Below the pieces are notes generated by a model. It had not been told where the DNA came from and made no database searches. It saw nothing but the letters and a program-made list of their open reading frames with translations. The translations under genes and the position numbers were made by a program. Shown one piece after another: positions 22,792-36,437 of a stretch of DNA of 64,000 nucleotides (positions are counted from its first letter, which is position 1; the number at the start of each line of letters is the position of its first letter). The DNA comes from Modestobacter italicus. Lineage in GTDB: Bacteria > Actinomycetota > Actinomycetes > Mycobacteriales > Geodermatophilaceae. The stretch lies in NCBI RefSeq assembly GCF_000306785.1, contig NC_017955.1:3596001-3660000 (forward strand). The letters are read 5' to 3'.

Positions 22792-24549
22792 TCAGCGGAC
22801 CCCGGCGGTCACGACGTCGTAGCCGCCGTAGGGCTGCATGACCACCCCGTTGCGGAGCTGCTGGCCGGCCAGCAGCTGGACCCGGTTCTCCGCCAGCGGG
22901 ACGTAGACCCCGGTCGCGCCCACCGCCGTCACCACCTGGCGCCAGGCGTCCGCCGCGGCCGCGGGATCGGTCGCCGCCCGGGCGGCGTCCACCAGGCCGT
23001 TGACCCCGGGGTCGGCGAGCTGGGCGTAGTTGGTGTTGCCGACGTCGCGGACGGAGCGGCCGTCGACCAGCGGGGTCAGGAAGGACGCGGCGGTCGGGAA
23101 GTCCGCGGTCCAGGTGGCCAGCACGATCCCGTAGCCCTGGGCGACCACGTTGGTCGGCTTCCCGACGTCGGAGGCGTAGTAGCTGGTGGGGTCCAGCGGC
23201 CGCACCTCGGCCTGGATGCCGACCTCGGCCAGGTCGTCGGCGATCGCGTTGGCCAGCTTGACCGTGTTCGGGGCGTCCGGGACGGCGAGGACGGTGCTGA
23301 AGCCGTCGGGCTTGCCGCACGCCGTGAGGGACGCCCGGGCCGCCGCCAGGTCCTGGCCGGGGTCCGGGTCCTCGGGGCCGCCGGCCAGCGCCCGCGGCCA
23401 CAGCAGCGAGGAGCGGACGGCGTTGCCCGGCCCACCGAGCGCCTCCTGGACCGCCCCCCGGTCGACGGCGGCGGCGACCGCGGCCCGGCAGTCGGCGTTG
23501 TCCATCGGGGCGACGGTGGTCGGCAGGGCGAGCAGCCGCAGCGACCCGGTCGTCACGTCGTCGACCCGGCCGGCCAGCGCGTCGTCCATCCGGCTGGTGG
23601 TGGCCACCTGCACACCGGTACCGGAGAGGTCCGCGTCGGCGGACCCGGCCAGCAGCGCCTGGTCCCGGGTGACCCCAGACAACCCGCTGCGCACGACGAC
23701 CTGGTCGGGCAGCGCGGTCCGGACCTCGTCGGTGGCCGGGTCCCACTGCGGGTTGCGGTCCAGCACGAGGCCGGTCACCTGGTCGACGGAGGTGATCAGG
23801 TAGGGGCCGGAGCTGACCGGCTTGAACCGGTACCCGTCGCCGGTGTCGTTCTCCGCCGGGACCGGGCTGCTGGAGGGCAGCGCCATCACGAACGGGAAGT
23901 CCGGTGCCGGCGTGCTGAGCGTGAAGGAGATGGTCCGGTCGTCCGGGGTGGCGATCGAGGCCAGCCCCAGCTTGCCGGGCGACTCGTCCTGGTACGGCCC
24001 GGCGTAGGGGTCCTGCGGGTCATCGAGCAGGTCGAGCACGTAGGTCGGCCCGCCGATGATGACGTCGGAGGCGAACGAGCGCTCGATGCCGTACTTGACG
24101 TCGCGCGAGGTGATCGCCCGGCCGGTCTCGAAGCGGACGCCGTCCTTGAGGGTGAACGTCCAGGTCCGGCCGCCGTCGGGCGTCGTCCCGGTGTCCGTCG
24201 CCAGGTCGGGGACCAGCTCGTCGGTCCGCCCGGGCTCCGAGGAGTAGGTGACCAGGGTGCGGGTGTAGAGCCGCATCAGGTTCCACACGCCCGGGCTGTA
24301 CGACCGCTGCGGGTCGAGGCTGTCGATGTCCCCCGCGACCAGGCGCAGCGTGCCGCCGGTCGCGTCGGACGGCGCCCGGACGCCGTCGACCCCGCTGTCG
24401 GGCTCCCCGGCCTGGGTCGGGACCCCGGCCGCGCCGCTGTTGCCGCTCCCGCAGCCGGCGAGCAGCGCGACGAGGGCCACCACGACGACGACCCACCGCC
24501 CCCGCCGGAGGACGTGGCGGGGTCGGTGGGTCGTGTCAGTGGTGAACAG
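22792..24549 (-). CDS. Peptide/nickel-type ABC transporter substrate-binding lipoprotein (SBP family 5)
   Basis: Extracytoplasmic solute-binding protein with the family 5 landmarks GGTLRLVAGDIDSLDPQ, the TFTLKDGVRFETGRAITSRDVKYGIERSF block and a C-terminal lobe with DNADCRAAVAAAVDR. The lipobox LLAGC is clear. ATG/GTG/TTG codons exist only at 24483 and 24480, which leave almost no n-region before the hydrophobic stretch. The frame upstream encodes a fitting Arg-rich signal peptide (THRPRHVLRRGRW then VVVVVALVALLAGC), and the only candidate starts are CTG codons; CTG 24549, with GGAG about 8 nt upstream, gives 585 residues and is my choice. No permease or ATPase gene is nearby, so the protein is an orphan here, 33 bp after tpiA. 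Substrate unknown. Confidence 0.85.
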   Translation of the reverse strand: MFTTDTTHRPRHVLRRGRWVVVVVALVALLAGCGSGNSGAAGVPTQAGEPDSGVDGVRAPSDATGGTLRLVAGDIDSLDPQRSYSPGVWNLMRLYTRTLVTYSSEPGRTDELVPDLATDTGTTPDGGRTWTFTLKDGVRFETGRAITSRDVKYGIERSFASDVIIGGPTYVLDLLDDPQDPYAGPYQDESPGKLGLASIATPDDRTISFTLSTPAPDFPFVMALPSSSPVPAENDTGDGYRFKPVSSGPYLITSVDQVTGLVLDRNPQWDPATDEVRTALPDQVVVRSGLSGVTRDQALLAGSADADLSGTGVQVATTSRMDDALAGRVDDVTTGSLRLLALPTTVAPMDNADCRAAVAAAVDRGAVQEALGGPGNAVRSSLLWPRALAGGPEDPDPGQDLAAARASLTACGKPDGFSTVLAVPDAPNTVKLANAIADDLAEVGIQAEVRPLDPTSYYASDVGKPTNVVAQGYGIVLATWTADFPTAASFLTPLVDGRSVRDVGNTNYAQLADPGVNGLVDAARAATDPAAAADAWRQVVTAVGATGVYVPLAENRVQLLAGQQLRNGVVMQPYGGYDVVTAGVR

Positions 24550-24582
24550 GGTGCTGCTCCGCCCGGTCAGTGCCGGCGGCGG

Positions 24583-25391
24583 TCAGCTCCCACCGGCAGC
24601 GGTACGACAGATCTGTGCGAACTCGTCGGCGTCCAGGCTGGCACCGCCGACGAGCGCTCCGTCGACGTCCGGCCCGGCGAGGATGCCGGCGGTGTTGCCG
24701 GCCTTCACCGACCCGCCGTAGAGGATACGGATCGCCGCCCCCGTCTCCGGGCCGTAGCGCTCGGCGAGCCGCGCCCGGAGTGCCCCGCAGACCTCCTGCG
24801 CATCGTCGGGGGTGGCCACCTCGCCGGTGCCGATCGCCCACACCGGCTCGTAGGCCACCACGAGGTCGGCCACCTGCTCGGCGGTCAGCCCGGCCAGCGC
24901 GAGGTCGAGCTGGTCGGTGCAGTGCGCCACGTGGCTGCCGGCCCGGCGGACGTCGAGCCCCTCCCCCACGCACAGCAGCGGCACCAGGCCGTGCCGCAGC
25001 GCGGCCTGCACCTTGGCCGCGACCACCGCGTCGTCCTCGCCGTGCAGCGTGCGCCGCTCGGAATGGCCGACCAGCACGTACCGGCAGGCCAGCGCGGCGA
25101 GCATCGCCCCGCTCACCTCGCCGGTGTAGGCGCCGGAGTCGTGGGCGGAGAGGTCCTGGGCGCCGTAGCCGATCTCCAGCTTGTCGCCGGCGACCAGCGT
25201 CTGCACGCTGCGCAGCGCCGTGAACGGCGGGACGACGACCACCTCGGCCGCGTCCAGCTGGGCCTCGGTCAGCGAGAACGCCAGCTTCTGCACCAGGCCG
25301 ATGGCCTCCAGGTGCGTGAGGTGCATCTTCCAGTTGCCGGCGATGAGCGGGCGGCGTCCCTCGCGGGGCGGCTTGGGCCTGGTGCGTGCCA

Positions 25392-25392
<1 letters not shown>
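24583..25392 (-). CDS. tpiA: Triosephosphate isomerase
   Basis: Interconverts dihydroxyacetone phosphate and glyceraldehyde 3-phosphate. The 269 residues include N-K in AGNWKMH, the electrophilic His in VGHSERR, the catalytic Glu in [12 protein letters not shown] and the phosphate loop [13 protein letters not shown] 25392 overlaps the pgk stop by one base, so the two are coupled. Confidence 0.98.
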
Positions 25393-28778
<3,386 letters not shown>

Positions 28779-28851
28779 GCGTGCTGTTCCTTTCCCCCTG
28801 TGTGCCGACAGGTGCCCCGGTCGTCCCGGAGACCTGCCCGGGTCCGTCCGG

Positions 28852-29889
28852 TCACCGCGCACCGACCACGGAGGCCAGTGCGGCGGCGAGCCGCGAAGGA
28901 TCGTGTCGTGGTGCCCCGTCGGGTGCAGCGACCGGCGCGAGCACCAGTTCTGCACCACAACCCTGCACAGCAGACAGCAGACCACGCCGGTCAACAACCG
29001 CAGCCGCATCGGCGATGACGGTGTGCAGCGACACGCCCTCGCAGTGCGCCAGCAGGACCCGCAGGTGCTCCTCGGGTGAGAAGCCGTCGGTCTCCCCCGC
29101 CTGCGGCTCCAGGTTGAGCACGACGACCACCCGGGCGCCGGACTCGGCGAGCGCCCGGCGCAGCCGCGGCACCAGCAGGTGCGGCAGCACGGAGGTGTAC
29201 CAGGACCCGGGACCCAGGCTGATCACGTCCGCCGCGGCGATCGCCTGCAGCACCGAGGCGGGCACCGGCGGGTCGGCCGGCGAGACGCGGATCTCCCGGA
29301 CCCGCCCCGGGGTGGAGGCGATCGCGACCTGGCCGCGGATCCGCCGGGTGTCCTGCGGGTCATCGGGGTCGGTGCTGTCCACCGTCGCCACCAGGTCCAG
29401 CGGCACCTCGGCCATCGGCAGCACCCGGCCCTGGGCGCCCAGCAGGTGCTCCAGCACGCCCAGGGCCCGCACGCTGTCGCCGCCGTGCATCTCGGTGAGG
29501 CCGGTGAGCATCAGGTTGCCGACCGGGTGGCCGGCGAGGACGCCGCTGCCGCCGAAGCGGTGCTGCAGCAGCCGGGCCATCTCCTGGGTGCGCGGCTCCT
29601 CGCCGGCCAGCGCGGCCAGCGCCATCCGCAGGTCACCGGGGGGCAGCACCGGCATCTCCCGCCGGATCCGGCCCGACGAGCCGCCGTCGTCGGCGACGGT
29701 GACCACCGCGGTCAGCTCGCCGGCCAGCCGGCGCCAGGCGGTCAGCGCCGCGGCGAGGCCGTGGCCACCGCCGAGCGCGACCACGCGCAACCGCTCGCGC
29801 CCGGCCGTCCGGCGCTCGCCCCCGGTGGGCGCCGGCACCGGCGGCGGTGCGGCCATCCGCACCGGGCCGGCGTCGGGCGCGGGCTGCAC
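28852..29889 (-). CDS. yvcK: YvcK/GlmR-family gluconeogenesis and envelope factor
   Basis: UDP-N-acetylglucosamine-binding protein of the CofD-like fold that influences peptidoglycan precursor supply and growth on gluconeogenic carbon. Visible motifs are [18 protein letters not shown] (about 38-55), [16 protein letters not shown] and [14 protein letters not shown]. The first 30 residues are a Pro/Ala-rich extension. Its GTG start overlaps the rapZ TAG by one base. Confidence 0.94.
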   Translation of the reverse strand: MQPAPDAGPVRMAAPPPVPAPTGGERRTAGRERLRVVALGGGHGLAAALTAWRRLAGELTAVVTVADDGGSSGRIRREMPVLPPGDLRMALAALAGEEPRTQEMARLLQHRFGGSGVLAGHPVGNLMLTGLTEMHGGDSVRALGVLEHLLGAQGRVLPMAEVPLDLVATVDSTDPDDPQDTRRIRGQVAIASTPGRVREIRVSPADPPVPASVLQAIAAADVISLGPGSWYTSVLPHLLVPRLRRALAESGARVVVVLNLEPQAGETDGFSPEEHLRVLLAHCEGVSLHTVIADAAAVVDRRGLLSAVQGCGAELVLAPVAAPDGAPRHDPSRLAAALASVVGAR

Positions 29890-30827
29890 TACTCCCGCCC
29901 CAGGTCGCGGTGCCGGGCGTTGGCGGCGACGCCCTCGGCGGTCAGCCGCCGGGCGAACTCCTCGGCGATCGCGACGCTGCGGTGCTTGCCGCCGGTGCAG
30001 CCGACGGCGAGGGTCAGGTAGCGCTTGCCCTCCCGCCGGTAGCCGGGCAGCAGCAGCCCCAGCACCTTCATGTACTCGTCGAGGAACTCACCCGCGTGGT
30101 CCTGGCCGAGCACGTAGTCCCGGACCTCGGCGTCCCGGCCGGTCATCGGCCGCAGCTCGGGCACCCAGTGCGGGTTGGGCAGGAACCGGGCGTCGACCAC
30201 CAGGTCGGCGTCCAGCGGCAGGCCGTACTTGAAGCCGAAGCTGAGCACGGTGGCGACCACCTGGGGCGGCGCGTCGTGGTCGACGAACGCCGACTCGAGG
30301 GTGGCCCGCAGCTGGTGCACGTTGAGGTCGCTGGTGTCGACCCAGAGGTCGGCCTCGCCGGCGATCCCGGTGAGCAGCTCCCGCTCGGCCTCGATGCCGT
30401 CGGCCAGCCGGCCGCTGCCCTGCAGCGGGTGCTCCCGCCGGTTGGACTCGTAGCGCCGGATCAGCACCTCGTTGCGGGCGTGCACGTAGACCACGCGGGG
30501 CCGGTGGCCGGCCTCGGCGAGCAGCCGGATGGACTCCTGCAGGTCGCTGGAGAACGCCCGGCTGCGGACGTCGACGACGGCGGCGAACCGGTGGACGTCG
30601 CCGCGGGCGCCCAGCTCGACCATCGGCTGCAGCAGGGCCGGCGGCAGGTTGTCGACGACGAAGAAGCCGAGGTCCTCCAGCACCCGCCCGGCGGTGTTCT
30701 TGCCCGCCCCGGACAACCCGGTGACGACCACGACGTCCAGCGGGGCCGGGTCAGTGCCGTGCGCCTCCGCGGCGGGGAGGTCGCCCGGCGCCGCGGGCTC
30801 CCCGTCGGCGCGCTCCTCGACGGTCAT
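29889..30827 (-). CDS. rapZ: RapZ-family nucleotide-binding protein (YvcJ)
   Basis: P-loop protein of the RapZ/YvcJ family; E. coli RapZ is an RNA adaptor in GlmS control, while the role in Actinobacteria is less clear. The 312-residue sequence has [20 protein letters not shown] as P-loop (Asn instead of the usual Ser after the Lys), [21 protein letters not shown] and the C-terminal [22 protein letters not shown] 30827 overlaps the uvrC stop (ATGA). Confidence 0.95.
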   Translation of the reverse strand: MTVEERADGEPAAPGDLPAAEAHGTDPAPLDVVVVTGLSGAGKNTAGRVLEDLGFFVVDNLPPALLQPMVELGARGDVHRFAAVVDVRSRAFSSDLQESIRLLAEAGHRPRVVYVHARNEVLIRRYESNRREHPLQGSGRLADGIEAERELLTGIAGEADLWVDTSDLNVHQLRATLESAFVDHDAPPQVVATVLSFGFKYGLPLDADLVVDARFLPNPHWVPELRPMTGRDAEVRDYVLGQDHAGEFLDEYMKVLGLLLPGYRREGKRYLTLAVGCTGGKHRSVAIAEEFARRLTAEGVAANARHRDLGRE

Positions 30828-32893
30828 CGCCCGCCCACCTCCGCCTGGTGGACCCGGCCGACCTCGGCGGTGTCGCCGGCGGCCGCGCCGTGCACCGGGC
30901 GGACGGGGGCGGCCGACCCCACCGGGGCCTCCTCGAGCTCGACCGCGTCCTCGGCCACCCGGTCGGGGTCGGCTCCGGCCGCGACGGGCTCGGCGACAGC
31001 CGCGAGCACCGCCTCCGCGGTGCGCCGACCGATGCCGGGTACCGCGGTGAGCTCCTCGACCGTGGCCGCACGCAGCCGCTTGAGGGATCCGAACTGCTTC
31101 ATCAGCGCCTTTCGCCGGGTGTCGCCGAGCCCCGGGACGTCGTCCAGGAGCGACACGAGCATCGTGCTGGATCGCTTCTGCCGGTGGTAGGTGATCGCGA
31201 ACCGGTGTGCCTCGTCGCGGACCCGCTGCAGCAGGTAGAGCGCCTCGGAGGTGCGCGGCAGGATGACCGGGTCGGGGTCGTCGGGCAGCCACACCTCCTC
31301 CATCCGCTTGGCCAGCCCGCAGACCGCGACGTCGATGACGCCCAGCTCGGCCAGCGACCGGCTGGCGGCGGCGACCTGGGGCTGGCCACCGTCGACGACG
31401 AGCAGGTTGGGCGGGTAGGCGAACCGGCGCGGCCGGCCCTCCTCGGCGGCGACGCCCTGCTCGTCGCGGCGGTCGGCCTCCTCCTTGAGGTGCCGGGCGA
31501 AGCGGCGGCGGACGACCTCGGCCATCGCGGCGGTGTCGTCGGTGCCCTGGGCGACGGAGAACCGCCGGTAGTCCGACTTCTTGGCCATGCCGTCCTCGAA
31601 CACGACCATGCTGGCCACCACGTTGGTGCCCTGGACGTGCGAGATGTCGATGCACTCGATCCGCAGCGGGGCCTCGGGCAGGTCCAGCGCCTCCTGGATC
31701 TCCGACAGCGCCATCGAGCGGGCGGTGAGGTCGCTGGCCCGCTTCACCCGGTGCCGGGCGAAGGCCTCCTTGGCGTTGCGCTCGACGGTCTCCATCAGGC
31801 TGCGCTTGTCCCCGCGCTGCGGGACCCGCAGCGACACCCGGGAGCCGCGCAGCTCCGACAGCAGCTCGGCGTAGACCTCGGCGTCGTCGGGCAGCTCGGG
31901 GACGAGCACCTCGCGCGGGACGGCCTCGCCCACCTCGCCGGTGCCGGTCTCCTCGTCGACCCCGCCGTAGACCTGCAGCAGGAACTGCTCGACGAGCTGG
32001 CCGGTGGTGACCTCCTCGACCTTGTCGATGATCCAGCCGCGCTGGCCGCGGACCCGGCCGCCCCGGACGTGGAAGACCTGGACGGCGGCCTCCAGCTCGT
32101 CCTGCGCGAAGGCGACGACGTCGGCGTCCGTGCCGTCACCGAGGACGACGGCCTGCTTCTCCAGCGCCCGGCGCAGCGCCCCGAGGTCGTCGCGCAGCCG
32201 GGCGGCCTTCTCGTAGTTCATCTCCTCCGCGGCCTCGGCCATCTGGCGCTCGAGCCGGCGGGTCATCTGCTCGGTGCGGCCGCCCATGAAGTCGCAGAAG
32301 TCGTCGACGATCTCCCGGTGCTCCTCGGCGCTGACCCGGCCGACGCAGGGCGCCGCGCACTTGCCGATGTAGCCGAGCAGGCACGGCCGGCCGATCTGGC
32401 CGGCCCGCTTGAAGACGCCGTTGGAGCAGGTGCGGGCGGGGAAGACCCGGGTGAGGGTGTCCAGCGTCTCCCGGATCGCCCAGGCGTGCGCGTAGGGCCC
32501 GAAGTACCGGACGCCCTTGCGCTTGGGCCCGCGCATCACCTGCAGCCGCGGGAACTCCTCGTTCAGCGTGACCGCGAGCGAGGGGTAGCTCTTGTCGTCG
32601 CGGTACCGGACGTTGAACCGGGGGTCGAACTCCTTGATCCAGTTGTACTCGAGCTGGAGGGCCTCGACCTCGGTGCCGACCACGGTCCACTCGACGCTGG
32701 CCGCGGTGGTGACCATCTGCCGGGTGCGCGGGTGCAGGCCCCAGACGTCGGCGAAGTAGCTGTTCAGCCGCTGCCGGAGGCTCTTGGCCTTGCCGACGTA
32801 GATGACCCGGCCGGCGGGGTCGCGGAACTTGTAGACGCCGGGGTCCTCGGGGATGCTGCCGACCGCTGGGCGGTACGTGGACGGATCGGCCAT
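30824..32893 (-). CDS. uvrC: UvrC, excinuclease ABC subunit C
   Basis: Makes both incisions in nucleotide excision repair. The 689 residues contain the GIY-YIG nuclease ([21 protein letters not shown], residues 18-38), a Cys cluster ([13 protein letters not shown]), a UVR helix pair ([18 protein letters not shown]), the RNase H-like endonuclease ([14 protein letters not shown]...[14 protein letters not shown]) and C-terminal helix-hairpin-helix motifs ([18 protein letters not shown]). A tail of about 45 residues follows. The start ATG 32893 sits 6 nt after a TAATCT -10 box. It leads uvrC-rapZ-yvcK-whiA. Confidence 0.98.
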   Translation of the reverse strand: MADPSTYRPAVGSIPEDPGVYKFRDPAGRVIYVGKAKSLRQRLNSYFADVWGLHPRTRQMVTTAASVEWTVVGTEVEALQLEYNWIKEFDPRFNVRYRDDKSYPSLAVTLNEEFPRLQVMRGPKRKGVRYFGPYAHAWAIRETLDTLTRVFPARTCSNGVFKRAGQIGRPCLLGYIGKCAAPCVGRVSAEEHREIVDDFCDFMGGRTEQMTRRLERQMAEAAEEMNYEKAARLRDDLGALRRALEKQAVVLGDGTDADVVAFAQDELEAAVQVFHVRGGRVRGQRGWIIDKVEEVTTGQLVEQFLLQVYGGVDEETGTGEVGEAVPREVLVPELPDDAEVYAELLSELRGSRVSLRVPQRGDKRSLMETVERNAKEAFARHRVKRASDLTARSMALSEIQEALDLPEAPLRIECIDISHVQGTNVVASMVVFEDGMAKKSDYRRFSVAQGTDDTAAMAEVVRRRFARHLKEEADRRDEQGVAAEEGRPRRFAYPPNLLVVDGGQPQVAAASRSLAELGVIDVAVCGLAKRMEEVWLPDDPDPVILPRTSEALYLLQRVRDEAHRFAITYHRQKRSSTMLVSLLDDVPGLGDTRRKALMKQFGSLKRLRAATVEELTAVPGIGRRTAEAVLAAVAEPVAAGADPDRVAEDAVELEEAPVGSAAPVRPVHGAAAGDTAEVGRVHQAEVGGR

Positions 32894-32899
32894 GTACCC

Positions 32900-32905
32900 A
32901 GATTA
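32900..32905 (-). promoter_or_regulatory. -10 box for leaderless uvrC mRNA
   Basis: TAATCT lies 6 nt upstream of the uvrC ATG with no Shine-Dalgarno sequence between. Confidence 0.55.
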
Positions 32906-32967
32906 GGTCCGCCCGCCGACACTCCGGGCGAGGTGTCCCTGACCTGCGGTGACGCGTCGCGCGGGGG

Positions 32968-33885
32968 TCAGCGGGCGAGCCGGGCGTCGATCCAGCCGAG
33001 CAGGTCGCCGACGACCTCGTCCCGGTTCGTCTCGTTGAACACCTCGTGCCGGGCGTCGGGGTAGACGTGCTGCTCGACCGGCAGCCCGCGGTCGCGGAGC
33101 AGTCCGGCCAGGGCGGTGACGTGCGCGGCGTCGACCCCGCCGACGGGGTCCCGCTGCCCGGACAGCAGCAGCACCGGGAGCCCGTCGGGCAGCTCGGCGA
33201 CGCCCTCCGGGGTGTTCGCGCGGACGTTCATCCCGAAGACGCCGGCGGCGTAGTCGTGGGTCAGCGGCACCTCGTCGCCGGCCAGCGGGTCGGCGACGTA
33301 GGCGTCGACCTCGGCGTCGTCGCGGGGCAGCCAGTCGTAGCGGGTCCGCGCCGGCTCGAAGGGCGCGTTGAAGGTGCCGAGGTCCAACGGCTGCTCGCCG
33401 AGCCCGCCGGCCACCGCGGCCTCCAGCTGGGTGACGGTGTCGGTCAGCGCCGGGTCGACGCCCAGCGGGCCGGAGAGCACGAGACCGGCGAGGTCGCCGC
33501 CGTCGGCCTCGGCGGCGGCCAGTGCGATGATCGAGCCCATCGAGTGCCCGAGCAGCAGCCGCGGCAGGCCGGGGTGCTGCTCGGCGGCGACCAGGTGCAC
33601 CGCGCGGACGTCGGCCAGCACGCCCTCGACGCCGGGTGCGCCGAACCGGCCGGTGCCGGTCCCCTCCGCCGTCCGGCCGTGGCCGCGCAGGTCCATCGCA
33701 TACACGGCCAGCCCCTGGGCGGTGAGCGCGCCGGCCAGCCGCTCGTACCGGCCGGAGTGCTCGCTGGCGCCGTGCACGACCTGGACCGTCGCCCGCGGGT
33801 CGCCGGGAGGGAGCCAGCGCCGGTAGGTCACGTGCACCCCGCCGACGCTCTCGAGGACGTGCCGCTCGCCTGCCGTCGCCGTCAC
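32968..33885 (-). CDS. Alpha/beta hydrolase, monoacylglycerol lipase-like
   Basis: A 305-residue serine hydrolase. The nucleophile elbow is GHSMGS, the oxyanion region VVHGASEHSGRY, the family block YAMDLRGHGRTAEGTG, the acid in LSGQRDPVGG and the catalytic His in DARHEVFNE. The HGASEHSGRY and D-x-RGHG pattern is that of bacterial monoacylglycerol lipases/lysophospholipases. No signal peptide. It lies 13 bp after the universal stress protein gene and is probably the last gene of the tct operon. Confidence 0.92.
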   Translation of the reverse strand: MTATAGERHVLESVGGVHVTYRRWLPPGDPRATVQVVHGASEHSGRYERLAGALTAQGLAVYAMDLRGHGRTAEGTGTGRFGAPGVEGVLADVRAVHLVAAEQHPGLPRLLLGHSMGSIIALAAAEADGGDLAGLVLSGPLGVDPALTDTVTQLEAAVAGGLGEQPLDLGTFNAPFEPARTRYDWLPRDDAEVDAYVADPLAGDEVPLTHDYAAGVFGMNVRANTPEGVAELPDGLPVLLLSGQRDPVGGVDAAHVTALAGLLRDRGLPVEQHVYPDARHEVFNETNRDEVVGDLLGWIDARLAR

Positions 33886-33898
33886 TGCGTCGCCTCTC

Positions 33899-34312
33899 TC
33901 AGGACCCGCCGCCCGGCGGGCCCTTTACCGCCAGCACCGGGCAGTCGACGTCCAGCAGGATCCGCTGGGCCGCGCTGCCCATGAGCAGCTTGCCGACCGC
34001 CGAGCGCCGGCGCAGCCCGATGACCACCAGCTCCGCCGACGTGTCGTCGGCCGCCGCGGCCAGCTCCTCGGCGACGTCCCGGCCGCGCACCGGCTGGCGC
34101 ACCTCGAAGGGCACGCCGGACTCGCCGAGCCGCTGCTCCAGCCGCTCCAGCTCCGCGCCCCGCACCACGTCCTCGTCGACCAGCGCGTCGCCGCGGGAGC
34201 TGTTCAGCACCACCAGGCGGGCGTCCCGGCGCCGGCACTCGGCCAGGGCGTGCTCGAGGGCCGCCTCCCCCCGCGGGTTGGGCACGTACCCGACCACCAC
34301 GACCGCTGTCAC
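33899..34312 (-). CDS. Universal stress protein (UspA family), single domain
   Basis: The 137-residue protein has the Usp fold, with the nucleotide-binding segment [34 protein letters not shown], close to the ATP-type consensus G-2x-G-9x-G(S/T). Usp domains modulate other proteins under stress. The GTG start overlaps the tctA stop by 4 bp (GTGA), a coupling that suggests the protein serves the Tct transporter. Confidence 0.93.
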   Translation of the reverse strand: MTAVVVVGYVPNPRGEAALEHALAECRRRDARLVVLNSSRGDALVDEDVVRGAELERLEQRLGESGVPFEVRQPVRGRDVAEELAAAADDTSAELVVIGLRRRSAVGKLLMGSAAQRILLDVDCPVLAVKGPPGGGS

Positions 34313-35886
34313 GACCTGTCCTCCCGATCGGCACCCGTGGGCACGGCCTCGTCGCGGTCACGGTGCTCGAGGTGACCGTCGGCCTGCAGCTGCTCCGGCG
34401 TCGACCGCGGGCCCTTGACCAGGCGGAGCACGATCGGGCCGAGGAGCGCGATGACCGCCAGGGCGAGCACGATCCGGCTGAACCAGGTGTCGACCAGCAC
34501 GCTCAGGTCGCCGTCGCTGATCGCCAGCGCGCGGCGCAGGTTGGTCTCCGCGATCGGCCCGAGGATGAGCCCGATGACCGCCGGGGCCACCGGCCAGCCG
34601 TACCGGCGCATCAGGAACCCGAGCAGGCCGATCACCAGCAGGATCACCAGGTCCAGCGGGTCGGCGTTGACCGCGAACGAGCCGAGCGAGGCGAACATCA
34701 GGATGCCCGCGTACAGGTAGGGCCGCGGGATGCGCAGCAGCTTCACCCACACCCCGACCAGCGGCAGGTTGATCACCAGCAGCATGGCGTTGCCGATCAG
34801 CAGCGAGGCGATCAGCGTCCACACCAGCGGGCCCTCGGTGGTGAGCAGCGTCGGCCCGGGCTGGATGCCGTAGCCCTGGAAGGCGGCCAGCAGGATCGCC
34901 GCCGTCGCCGAGGTGGGCAGCCCCAGCGTCAGCAGCGGGACCAGCACGCCGGCGGCGGAGGCGTTGTTGGCGGCCTCCGGGCCGGCGACCCCCTCGATCG
35001 CGCCCTTGCCGAACTCCTCCGGGTGCTTGGTGAGCTTCCGCTCCGCCGCGTAGGACAGGAACGTCGGGATCTCCGCCCCACCGGCGGGCAGCGCGCCGAG
35101 CGGGAAGCCCAGCGCGGTGCCGCGCAGCCAGGGCTTCCAGGAGCGCCGCAGGTCCTGCCGGGTCAGCCAGCCGGCGCTGGCGTCGAGCACCTGCACCGAC
35201 CCGCGGCGCAGCCGGGAGGCGACGTACAGGCACTCCCCGACGGCGAACAGCGCCACCGCCACGACGACGACGTCGACCCCGTCGGACAGCTGCGGGACGC
35301 CGAGGGTGAACCGCTCCTGCCCGGTCAGCACGTCGGTGCCGACCAGGCCCAGGTAGAGGCCGAGGCACAGCGAGGCCAGCCCGCGCAGCGGCGAGGAGCC
35401 GAGCACGGTGGCCACGGCGACGAAGGCGAGCACGGCCAGCGCGAAGTAGTCCGCGGCGGTGATCCCGATGGCCAGGTCGACCACGGTGGGCGCCACCAGG
35501 GCGAGCAGCAGGGTGGCGATGGTGCCGGCGACGAACGAGCCGATCGCGGCGGTGGCCAGCGCGGCGGAGCCGCGGCCGGCCTTGGCCATCTTGTTGCCCT
35601 CGAGCGCGGTCATGATCGAGCTGGACTCGCCGGGGGTGTTGAGCAGGATCGACGTCGTCGACCCGCCGTACATGCCGCCGTAGTAGATGCCGGCGAACAT
35701 GATGAACGCGCTGGTCGGCTCCAGGACGTAGGTGACCGGCAGGAGCAGCGCGACGGTCATCGCCGGGCCGATCCCGGGCAGCACGCCGACGGCGGTGCCG
35801 AGCAGCACCCCGACCAGCGCCCAGAGCAGGTTGATCGGGGTCAGTGCGTCGGCGAAGCCGTTGGCCAGGTCCCCGAGCGCGCCCAT
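34309..35886 (-). CDS. tctA: Tripartite tricarboxylate transporter, large permease TctA
   Basis: Main membrane subunit of a TctABC secondary carboxylate transporter. The 525 residues form about 12 spans; signatures are [17 protein letters not shown] (about 33-50), [18 protein letters not shown] and the mirrored [19 protein letters not shown] in the second half. The ATG overlaps the tctB stop by one base. A Lys/Arg- and Asp-rich tail ends the protein. Confidence 0.96.
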   Translation of the reverse strand: MGALGDLANGFADALTPINLLWALVGVLLGTAVGVLPGIGPAMTVALLLPVTYVLEPTSAFIMFAGIYYGGMYGGSTTSILLNTPGESSSIMTALEGNKMAKAGRGSAALATAAIGSFVAGTIATLLLALVAPTVVDLAIGITAADYFALAVLAFVAVATVLGSSPLRGLASLCLGLYLGLVGTDVLTGQERFTLGVPQLSDGVDVVVVAVALFAVGECLYVASRLRRGSVQVLDASAGWLTRQDLRRSWKPWLRGTALGFPLGALPAGGAEIPTFLSYAAERKLTKHPEEFGKGAIEGVAGPEAANNASAAGVLVPLLTLGLPTSATAAILLAAFQGYGIQPGPTLLTTEGPLVWTLIASLLIGNAMLLVINLPLVGVWVKLLRIPRPYLYAGILMFASLGSFAVNADPLDLVILLVIGLLGFLMRRYGWPVAPAVIGLILGPIAETNLRRALAISDGDLSVLVDTWFSRIVLALAVIALLGPIVLRLVKGPRSTPEQLQADGHLEHRDRDEAVPTGADREDRS

Positions 35887-36437
35887 CAGAACCAGCTCGT
35901 CAGGTACTCGAGGACGACGCCGCCGGGCAGGGCCACGCCCAGCGCCTTGACGAAGACGATCCAGACGATGCAGCTCGCGGTCAGCCCGATGAGGAACGGC
36001 CGGACGCCGCCGACCGCGCCGAGCGCCCAGGCGACGGCGGCGAACATCAGCGCCGCCGCCAGCGGCCAGCCGATCACGTTGATCAGCAGCGCATGTGCCA
36101 GGAACGCCACGGCGATGACGGCGACGGCGCGCCAGTCGGTCGGGGCGTCGAGGTCGACGTCCTCGCTGTCGTCGGAGGGGCCGCGGTCGCCGCGCAGCGT
36201 CCGGATGGCCAGCGCGGCGCCGGTGGCCACGGTCAGCCCGCCCACCGCGTAGGGGAAGAAGCGCGGGCCCACGGTGTTCGACGAGCCCGGCACCGCGATG
36301 GCCCCGGCGTCGACGAGCAGGTAGACGCCGAGCGCCGCGAGCAGCAGCGCCAGGACCATCTCGCCGGTGTTGCGCTCGGGCCGCGCGGCCGGGTGGCCGG
36401 TCACGGGACCGGGCGGGTGCTCGGCTGCCGTGCTCAC
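35886..36437 (-). CDS. tctB: Tripartite tricarboxylate transporter, small permease TctB
   Basis: The 183-residue protein has four hydrophobic helices in the TctB arrangement, with [19 protein letters not shown] and [20 protein letters not shown] polar N-terminal tail of 25 residues precedes TM1. The start is GTG 36437, overlapping the tctC stop (GTGA). Confidence 0.92.
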   Translation of the reverse strand: MSTAAEHPPGPVTGHPAARPERNTGEMVLALLLAALGVYLLVDAGAIAVPGSSNTVGPRFFPYAVGGLTVATGAALAIRTLRGDRGPSDDSEDVDLDAPTDWRAVAVIAVAFLAHALLINVIGWPLAAALMFAAVAWALGAVGGVRPFLIGLTASCIVWIVFVKALGVALPGGVVLEYLTSWF

